This document shows positions 14,594 to 19,095 of a stretch of 19,095 nt of DNA, piece by piece. The DNA lies in contig JAJRTI010000874.1 in assembly GCA_024278415.1 (NCBI GenBank), forward strand, positions 1 through 19,095, written 5' to 3'. The notes beneath the pieces were generated by a model. The model had not been told where the DNA came from and made no database searches. It saw nothing but the letters and a program-made list of their open reading frames with translations. Made by a program: the position numbers and the translations under genes. This DNA comes from Planctomycetota bacterium (GTDB taxonomy: Bacteria > Planctomycetota > Brocadiia > JAJRTI01). Each line of letters starts with the position of its first letter. The stretch's first letter is position 1.

Positions 14594-15343
14594 ATGACGT
14601 GGTCCCTGATCGAGTCGGGCCACTGCAACGCGTTCGATAACATGGCCATCGACGAAGCCGTCTTTGCGGCATCGTTGCAGACCGAGGCCTCGCCACCGGT
14701 CCTCCGACTTTATGGCTGGCGGCCGGAGGCGATCTCCATCGGCTGCTTCCAGCGCATCGATGAACTGCACGGCGAGCTGCGCCGGCGCGGCCGCATTGAT
14801 CTCGTGCGCCGAGCGACCGGTGGTTCGGCGATCCTCCACTGCCACGAGCTGACCTACTCGCTCTGTATCCACTTCCCAAGCCGCGCGGGGCGCCAAGCCA
14901 CAGAGATGGTCTACATCGCCGCGCACAAGGCCATTATCAAGGCGCTCGCAAAGCTTGGCGTGAACGCCCGCATGCGCGGCGACGCCGCGACGCCGTCGGA
15001 CCTCGATTCGCCCTTTTGCTTTGCCAAGCCCACGCGGTTCGACATCATGGTCGGCGATCGCAAGCTGGTGGGCAGTGCGCAGCGCCGCAAGGGCAAAGCC
15101 ATTCTCCAGCACGGCTCCATCCCGATCGCCGACAGCCACGGCGTGCCCCACGCCACGGGCCTTGCCGAGGCCACGGGCTCGGACCATTCGTTCCCCGATG
15201 TCGCGGAGTGCCTTCGATGGGGTTTCGAGACACAGTTCAACACCCACTTTGAGACACGTCGCCTGACGCAGCCCGAGCGGGATCTGGCCGGCGCCTTGGC
15301 CAGCCGCAAGTACCGAAGCGACCGCTGGACGCTAAGACGATGA
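14594..15343 (+). CDS. lipM: LipM-like octanoyltransferase / lipoate-protein ligase A family
   Basis: This 249-residue protein belongs to the BPL_LplA_LipB family. LipM moves octanoyl groups from acyl carrier protein to the lipoyl domains of GcvH or E2, the first step of lipoate assembly. It has RRATGGSAILHCHELTYS (72-89), the acyl-binding motif, and GDRKLVGSAQRRKGKAILQHG (144-164) with the conserved Lys147. Cys132 in FCFAKPTRFD lies where LipM carries its catalytic cysteine, and no ATP-ligase C-terminal domain follows, so octanoyltransferase is favoured over true lipoate ligase. AGGAG at 14580-14584, 9 nt before the ATG, supports the start. It is first in an operon with a folate enzyme and is divergent from the E1 gene, whose complex needs lipoylation. 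Confidence 0.85.
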   Translation: MTWSLIESGHCNAFDNMAIDEAVFAASLQTEASPPVLRLYGWRPEAISIGCFQRIDELHGELRRRGRIDLVRRATGGSAILHCHELTYSLCIHFPSRAGRQATEMVYIAAHKAIIKALAKLGVNARMRGDAATPSDLDSPFCFAKPTRFDIMVGDRKLVGSAQRRKGKAILQHGSIPIADSHGVPHATGLAEATGSDHSFPDVAECLRWGFETQFNTHFETRRLTQPERDLAGALASRKYRSDRWTLRR

Positions 15344-15352
15344 GGACTCGCC

Positions 15353-15994
15353 ATGCCTATTTATGCCGATGAACCGCTCAAGCGCTACCTCGACGACGCG
15401 GCCGCCCGCGAGCCCACACCCGGTGGCGGGAGCGTATCTGCGCTCACGGGCGCCCTTGCCTGCACCATGGCCCAGATGGCCGCCAACTTCACCGTGGGCA
15501 ACAAGAAGTTCAAAGACGTCGAGGCCGACGTGCGGGAGTGCCTCGACGAACTGCGCGACGTGGGCGCGGAGCTGCTCGAACTCATGCAGCGCGATACCGA
15601 GGCGTACGCGGAACTGAACGCGGCCTACGGCATGCCGAAGGATTCGCCGGCGCAGAAGGAGGCTCGTACCGCGGCGATCCAACAAGCCCTCGTGGCCGCC
15701 ATGACCCCGCCCCTCCAGACCGTGCGCGCGTGCGCCCGCGCCATGCGCGCCACCGCGCAGTTGGCCGATATCGCCAACCCCAACCTGATCAGCGACGTGG
15801 GCGTCGCCGCCCTCCTCGCTGAAGCCGCGATGCAAGCCGCGAAGCTCAACGTGGAGGTGAACTTGGCCTACCTGAAGGACGAGGACATGGCCGCCCAAAC
15901 GCGAGCCGAGGTCGCACAACTCATCGAGCGCGCACGCGAACTGGCGGCAGAAACAATCGGCAAGGTCCACCGCTCCCTCGGGGTCGAGGAGTAG
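15353..15994 (+). CDS. fchA: cyclodeaminase/cyclohydrolase family protein (methenyl-THF cyclohydrolase-like)
   Basis: This 213-residue protein matches the C-terminal domain of formiminotransferase-cyclodeaminase, which exists alone in many bacteria as FchA. Such proteins act on formimino- or methenyl-tetrahydrofolate. The hallmark PTPGGGSVSA is at residues 21-30, followed by a helical bundle with DTEAYAELNAAYGMPKD (81-97) and ANPNLISDVGVAALLAEAA, all typical. Length fits the single-domain form. The gene starts 9 nt after the lipM stop, whose TGA forms part of the GAGG ribosome-binding site, so the two are tightly linked. Whether it is a cyclodeaminase or a cyclohydrolase cannot be decided; without a formiminotransferase domain nearby, a methenyl-THF cyclohydrolase role is more likely. 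Confidence 0.9.
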   Translation: MPIYADEPLKRYLDDAAAREPTPGGGSVSALTGALACTMAQMAANFTVGNKKFKDVEADVRECLDELRDVGAELLELMQRDTEAYAELNAAYGMPKDSPAQKEARTAAIQQALVAAMTPPLQTVRACARAMRATAQLADIANPNLISDVGVAALLAEAAMQAAKLNVEVNLAYLKDEDMAAQTRAEVAQLIERARELAAETIGKVHRSLGVEE

Positions 15995-16003
15995 ACCCCG
16001 CCG

Positions 16004-16492
16004 ATGGAATGGGAAATCGAAAAGGGCGAGATGGGCTGCCACGCGTGCCGCAAACCGTTCCAAGAGCGCGACGAATACTTCTCCGCGATCTACGACCGCG
16101 CAGCCCAGTTCGAGCGACGCGATTTCTGTATGGGCTGTTGGGACGCAGTGGGCCGAGACGAGTTGTTCTCCTTCTGGAAGACGCGCGTGCCTGCGAAGGA
16201 GGAACAGGTCAAGAAGTTCGTCGACGACGAAGTCATCCTGAATTTCTTCATGCGCTTGGAGGATGAGACCGACCCGCTCAAGCGCAACTTCCGCTACGTG
16301 CTGGGGCTGTTCCTCATGCGCAAGAAGTTGCTGAAGTTCAAGGACGTGGCTCGCGACGAGACCGGGGAGGCTTTGGTGCTCCACTCGCGGCAAGAGGACA
16401 AGGACTACAAGGTCTACATTGTGGAATTGAGCGACGAGGAGATCCTGCACGTGACCGAGGAAGTGGGCCAGATTCTGAACGTGCGCCTCTGA
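16004..16492 (+). CDS. zinc-ribbon protein of unknown function
   Basis: This 162-residue acidic protein starts 9 nt after the fchA stop and is probably the last gene of the lipM operon. It has two CxxC pairs, Cys12/Cys15 and Cys42/Cys45, in a short N-terminal region, which is a zinc-ribbon or rubredoxin-like knuckle. The remainder is charged and probably helical (KKFVDDEVILNFFMRLEDE at about 69-87, then LGLFLMRKKLLKFKDV) and ends in a beta-like DYKVYIVEL segment. There is no signal peptide or transmembrane span. GAGGAG at 15986-15991, 12 nt before the ATG, supports translation. I do not recognise a named family; its fixed place after lipoylation and folate genes suggests a housekeeping accessory role, which is inference. 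Confidence 0.85.
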   Translation: MEWEIEKGEMGCHACRKPFQERDEYFSAIYDRAAQFERRDFCMGCWDAVGRDELFSFWKTRVPAKEEQVKKFVDDEVILNFFMRLEDETDPLKRNFRYVLGLFLMRKKLLKFKDVARDETGEALVLHSRQEDKDYKVYIVELSDEEILHVTEEVGQILNVRL

Positions 16493-16546
16493 GGCAGGGT
16501 GGCGACAACGCGCGGGCACCGCTCTGCTCATTACCCACACCTCAAG

Positions 16547-16645
16547 CCTCTGGCCCCCAACGGGGGCCCATCCTACAGCCCAGTGTTGCGAGCTTCGCTA
16601 CCCTGGGTCAATCTGGAAGCCGGAACCCCGTTGGGGTCCAAGAGG
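16547..16645. repeat. palindromic repeat with CCCCAACGGGG arms
   Basis: The ends CCTCTGGCCCCCAACGGGGG and CCCCGTTGGGGTCCAAGAGG are imperfect inverted repeats about 100 bp apart. The middle holds CAGCCCAGTGTTGCGAGC and TTCGCTACCCTGGGTC, which pair through CCCAG/CTGGG and GCGA/TCGC. This resembles a repeat I know from planctomycete-like genomes (CCCCGAAGGGG arms around a CAGCCCAGGGT...ACCCTGGG core). It lies between two convergent transcription units (16492 and 16746). The flanking parts of that gap hold nothing further. Confidence 0.65.
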
Positions 16646-16745
16646 CCGCGCAACTGCGGTTTCAGGGGGGATCTAAAGATGTGGGTGACGTGCAGGGGCA
16701 TCAGTGAGCCTATGCCAGCAGGTGGCATCGTGACACCAGAGAACC

Positions 16746-17231
16746 CTATCCCCCCTGCCCCAAGCGCTCCTTGATCGCGCGAAGTTCCAGCACGGCGGCT
16801 TGATCGCGCGGCCCGCCCATGGCCTCCTTGCTCCGAATCAGCGCGTCGAGCGATAGAACGCGGCAAGGCCCGGAGGGCAACTCAATCTCGACGCTCTGCT
16901 CCAGAGCCGCGTCGTAGGACCCAACGCCCTTGATCTCACCTAAGCAGTCCAACTGCCCTTGCGTCGTCCCGATGTACAGATTCTTCCACCCGACGTACGC
17001 CTCACTGTCACAGCCAAGCGGCCGCTTGTCAGGCGTCATCCGATGAACCGGATTCAAGTCCTCGACTGCCCGAAGGAGACGCGCCAAGTTCTCTTGGGAG
17101 AAACAGCAACATACATCGATATCCTGCGTGCGCATGCTCCCCCCGTGCGCCAGCACCGCGAACCCGCCAATGAGAACGAACTCGAACTCCTCACGTATCA
17201 ACCTCGCCAGGAGTGCATCAGGATCGTCCAC
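16746..17231 (-). CDS. nucleotidyltransferase-fold protein
   Basis: This 161-residue protein has the polymerase-beta-type nucleotidyltransferase signature: IGGFAVLAHGG (21-31) followed by TQDIDV (35-40) with the paired Asp37/Asp39, and a third acidic residue in QLDCL (Asp95). Such proteins transfer nucleotides to a protein, RNA or small molecule; MNT/AbiEii-type toxins or antitoxins are examples. The GTG at 17231 is preferred because GGAGG lies 6 nt upstream; a GTG at 17249 adds six residues but lacks a ribosome-binding site. It overlaps the preceding 64-residue gene by 14 nt, so the two are coupled. A CCC cysteine triplet follows the Asp pair. Target unknown. Confidence 0.88.
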   Translation of the reverse strand: MDDPDALLARLIREEFEFVLIGGFAVLAHGGSMRTQDIDVCCCFSQENLARLLRAVEDLNPVHRMTPDKRPLGCDSEAYVGWKNLYIGTTQGQLDCLGEIKGVGSYDAALEQSVEIELPSGPCRVLSLDALIRSKEAMGGPRDQAAVLELRAIKERLGQGG

Positions 17232-17412
17232 GAGACGCCTCCATTGCACGTTGAAGTGATTGGTCGAATTTCATCAGTCTTGACTGGAAGTGAATGCGCT
17301 CGGCAGGCGTGAGTTCGAGGTTCGCCTCGACCAAGGACATGTCGAGCCCGAACGCCTCGGCCGCGCGCCACGCCGGGCCCTTCTTCACTTCATTCTTCTT
17401 CGGCTGCGCCAC
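17218..17412 (-). CDS. small protein paired with the nucleotidyltransferase, function unknown
   Basis: This 64-residue protein has a Lys-rich start (AQPKKNEVKKGPAW) and a probably helical remainder with GLDMSLVEANLELTPAERIHFQ. The LTPAERI pattern is common in short partners of nucleotidyltransferases, which suggests a toxin-antitoxin-like or substrate-adaptor role; that is inference. The GTG start at 17412 is well supported by GAGGAG 7 nt upstream. The gene begins inside the last 23 nt of the oxidoreductase gene and ends 14 nt inside the nucleotidyltransferase gene. This tight overlap shows it is translated as part of one unit. There is no signal peptide or membrane segment. Confidence 0.8.
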   Translation of the reverse strand: MAQPKKNEVKKGPAWRAAEAFGLDMSLVEANLELTPAERIHFQSRLMKFDQSLQRAMEASRGRS

Positions 17413-18487
17413 GCTGGAACTCCTCGGCCTCTTTCACTTCATCGAACCACCACGGATCGCGAATATCATATCTCCCCGGCTTGGTCACGGGCAAGCTCCC
17501 GTCCTCGATCATCGCCTCAAGCGGCGAGCCAAACACGTCCAGCGGCATGTGCACCAGCGCGCGGCGCCGCGCCGACTCGTACACGGCCAGCATGATCTCC
17601 ATGGTCGCCCGCGCGTAGTCGCCTTGCGTGCGGTGCGTGTCGATCTCGCCCTCGATGTAGCGGATGAAGTCCGCAATCTGCTCCGTGCGCGAGTCGATGC
17701 CCGTCACGGGAATATCTTGCCAGCCTCCAGAGCCGGGGCTCAGCAAGCGTAGGCCCTTAGCCCCCACGTCGAGCGTGCCCTCTGTGCCGAAGATCATCGT
17801 GTTTTCAGGCTGGTCGCTCGTGGGCATGTCGCTCTCGATGATCACCCTCGCTCCGCCCTCGAAGCAGACGTACGCGAGGCACAGATCCTCGATGGGCGCG
17901 CCGCGCTCCCATCGGTCCGTCGTGCGCTCCACTTGGCCCATCACCCACGCGGTCGCCGGGTCGCCGAGCATGTAGCGGAACGAATCGATCGCGTGCGTGT
18001 TCGAGTTTGTCAGGCCGCCGCCCCGGTTCAATCTCATGAGCGAAGGCTTGCCAATCGCGCCCTTCGCGATCATCTCCCTCGCCCTCGTCAATCCCGTCTC
18101 GAACCGGCGTTGGTGGCTCACCACGAGCTTTGTGCCAGCCCTCTTGCACGCGAGCAGCATCGTGTCGGCCTCCGCCAAGCTCAAGCACATTGGCTTCTCG
18201 CACAGCACGCCCTTGGCCCCGGCCCGCGCGGCCGCAACCGTGATCTCCGCGTGCGTGTTCGGCCACGTGCACACGCACACGATGTCCAACTCCTCCTTCA
18301 TCAGCATGAGCCGGAAGTCCGTGTACGTTCGCTCAACGGCGAACTCGTCCGCGAACTTCTCCACTGCGTCGCCACGCATGTCGCACGCCGCGACCACCGC
18401 GCAGTCCTCCCGCGCTTGGAACCGTTGCGCGTGGCCGCGGCTGATGCCGCCCGTGCCGACGAAGCCGATCTTGTATTGCTCTGCCAT
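17390..18487 (-). CDS. Gfo/Idh/MocA family oxidoreductase
   Basis: This 365-residue NAD(P)-dependent oxidoreductase has GFVGTGGISRGH (residues 8-19) for dinucleotide binding, the diagnostic CEKPMCLSLAEAD with EKP at 97-99, and RGGGLTNSNTHAIDSFRYMLGD (155-176), whose His165 and Asp168 form the usual catalytic HxxD region. Length matches the family. Similar enzymes act on inositols, glucose or other sugars, but the substrate is unclear. The ATG at 18487 has GGAG 8 nt upstream. It is clearly distinct from the shorter paralogue at 5267-6235, which lacks this canonical catalytic segment. Its 3' end overlaps the small gene of the nucleotidyltransferase pair, so that pair rides on this transcript. 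Confidence 0.94.
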   Translation of the reverse strand: MAEQYKIGFVGTGGISRGHAQRFQAREDCAVVAACDMRGDAVEKFADEFAVERTYTDFRLMLMKEELDIVCVCTWPNTHAEITVAAARAGAKGVLCEKPMCLSLAEADTMLLACKRAGTKLVVSHQRRFETGLTRAREMIAKGAIGKPSLMRLNRGGGLTNSNTHAIDSFRYMLGDPATAWVMGQVERTTDRWERGAPIEDLCLAYVCFEGGARVIIESDMPTSDQPENTMIFGTEGTLDVGAKGLRLLSPGSGGWQDIPVTGIDSRTEQIADFIRYIEGEIDTHRTQGDYARATMEIMLAVYESARRRALVHMPLDVFGSPLEAMIEDGSLPVTKPGRYDIRDPWWFDEVKEAEEFQRGAAEEE

Positions 18488-18573
18488 GTCAAGTGCTCCA
18501 ATGTGGGCTGATGGGGGCGTTCGCTCGGGCGAGTTGCTGCCTGCCAGCAAAGAGGCGCTGGCCTCACGCACGC

Positions 18574-18602
18574 AAGGTAACTCCGGCGGGGTACAGCATC
18601 AA
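18574..18602 (-). promoter_or_regulatory. weak candidate promoter of the oxidoreductase gene
   Basis: On the minus strand TTGATG (18602-18597, 4/6 to -35) is 17 bp upstream of TACCTT (18579-18574, 3/6 to -10). The weak -10 and the tandem repeat just upstream at 18621-18644 would suit an activator-dependent promoter. Two better-spaced boxes were not found in 18488-18660. Confidence 0.3.
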
Positions 18603-18620
18603 GCGCCGGCGCGTTTTGTT

Positions 18621-18644
18621 CCGAAATGTTACCCGAAATGTTAC
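18621..18644. promoter_or_regulatory. perfect tandem 12-bp repeat, possible operator
   Basis: CCGAAATGTTAC occurs twice head to tail with no gap (18621-18632 and 18633-18644). The 12-bp period is close to one helical turn, as in tandem sites for a dimeric regulator. It stands 19 bp upstream of the candidate -35 box of the oxidoreductase gene on the minus strand. On the plus strand the second copy runs into TACACT, a possible -10. Between 18645 and 18845 I see no convincing gene, only a short ATG frame of 38 codons at 18654. Confidence 0.5.
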
Positions 18645-18845
18645 ACTGCCGCGATGGCGTTGCTGTGTCCCGCCCAGCGCGCCAACCGCAAATCGCTCTG
18701 GTTCCCCGCAGTTTCGTGTGACGTGGGTATCAAGACTCCTCAAGTCGTTCGTCGGCCTCAATGCCATTAACCTCAAGAGCGACTTGCAAAACCCCAACTA
18801 GGCCGAGGCCTCGCGCTTAACATCCTGCAGGGCGGAGGTGTCGAA

Positions 18846-19095
18846 CGCGGCGCGGCCGAGATGCGAGCGCGGGCGCGCTCGGCTTGTAGTGGCGACCGTC
18901 AGGGCGCCCTCTGCGCCGCTGGCGTTCGCCACCCGTGCGGAAGGCCCTCGCGGGCCTACTACAACCGCGGCGCGGCCGAGATGCGAGCGCGGGCGCGCTC
19001 GGCTTGTAGTGGCGACCGTCAGGGCGCCCTCTGCGCCGCTGGCGATTCGCCACCCGAGCGGAAGGCCCTCACGGGCCCACTACAAACACGGCGTC
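18846..19095 (+). repeat. two 120-bp tandem copies of the TTGTAGT-type palindromic repeat
   Basis: The block beginning CGCGGCGCGGCCGAG at 18846 recurs at 18966, exactly 120 bp later, with only a few changes and a one-base indel near 19045. Each unit has a linker hairpin CGAGCGC/GCGCTCG with loop GGGC, then a core running from TTGTAGTGGCGACC to GGGCCTACTACAA (or CCCACTACAA). Core hairpins are GGCG/CGCC around the GTCAGGG segment, a GGCGATTCGCC palindrome in the second copy and GGCCCTCACGGGCC. The second copy runs to the window edge, so the array may continue. Confidence 0.8.

Noticed and set aside
15332..16540. 402-codon minus-strand frame spanning fchA and the zinc-ribbon gene
   Set aside because: It runs antisense across two well-supported genes and their intergenic gap and shows no family feature.
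18493..18801. Possible small gene on the plus strand upstream of the oxidoreductase
   Set aside because: No ribosome-binding site, start in the 5' region of the opposite gene, and no recognisable motif; kept only as an unexplained region.
1..19095. tRNA, rRNA or known riboswitch
   Set aside because: No tRNA T-arm pattern in a foldable context, no rRNA-like stretch and no recognisable riboswitch core were seen on either strand; a covariance scan would be needed to exclude weak cases.

Overview
This window is GC-rich bacterial chromosome, by eye well above 60% G+C with strong third-position GC. It carries metabolic and cell-envelope genes separated by unusually structured repeats. The KDO activation gene (kdsB) and GDP-mannose 4,6-dehydratase (gmd) point to a Gram-negative organism with a lipopolysaccharide-type surface. 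A DUF1844 protein, several Gfo/Idh/MocA oxidoreductases, a sugar phosphate isomerase, an SGNH hydrolase, a very large secreted protein and many palindromic intergenic repeats resemble Planctomycetota, Hydrogenedentota, Sumerlaeota and related uncultured lineages. That placement is inference; there is no rRNA or tRNA here to settle it.

Layout. 1-216: GC-rich hairpins. 217-1014 (-): TIM-barrel sugar phosphate isomerase/epimerase with an extended -10 promoter. 1015-1730: no gene, but a chain of seven hairpins (1185-1403) and a MITE-like element (1453-1660). 1731-2384 (+): SGNH/GDSL hydrolase with a TTG start. 2383-2653: second, inverted copy of the same element. 2810-3838 (+): gmd behind a good sigma70-like promoter. 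3835-4220: tandem ~110-bp palindromic repeats. 4251-7428 (-): a run read as kdsB, DUF1844 protein, Gfo/Idh/MocA oxidoreductase, zinc alcohol dehydrogenase; the first two are 1 nt apart and the last two overlap by 4 nt. 7631-7810 (+): small two-helix membrane protein divergent from kdsB. 7898-12292 (+): 1464-residue secreted multidomain protein with a glycoside-hydrolase-like layout. 12326-14290 (-): fused alpha+beta E1 of a 2-oxoacid dehydrogenase, with a perfect TTGACA -35. 14594-16492 (+): compact operon of a LipM-like octanoyltransferase, a cyclodeaminase/cyclohydrolase (FchA-like) and a zinc-ribbon protein of unknown function. 16547-16645: a different palindromic repeat. 16746-18487 (-): Gfo/Idh/MocA oxidoreductase, a 64-residue protein and a nucleotidyltransferase, each overlapping the next. 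18488-19095: upstream region with a perfect 12-bp tandem repeat, then two 120-bp copies of the repeat family seen at 3835-4220.

How the genes fit together. gmd and kdsB supply nucleotide sugars for the envelope. The isomerase, dehydrogenase and oxidoreductase genes look like carbohydrate or polyol catabolism. E1 needs a lipoylated E2, and the divergent operon begins with an enzyme of protein lipoylation followed by a folate C1 enzyme, which suggests a link between lipoyl-dependent complexes (2-oxoacid dehydrogenase, glycine cleavage) and folate metabolism. The least explained parts are the hairpin-chain repeats, the inverted element pair around the hydrolase gene, and the nucleotidyltransferase plus small-protein pair.
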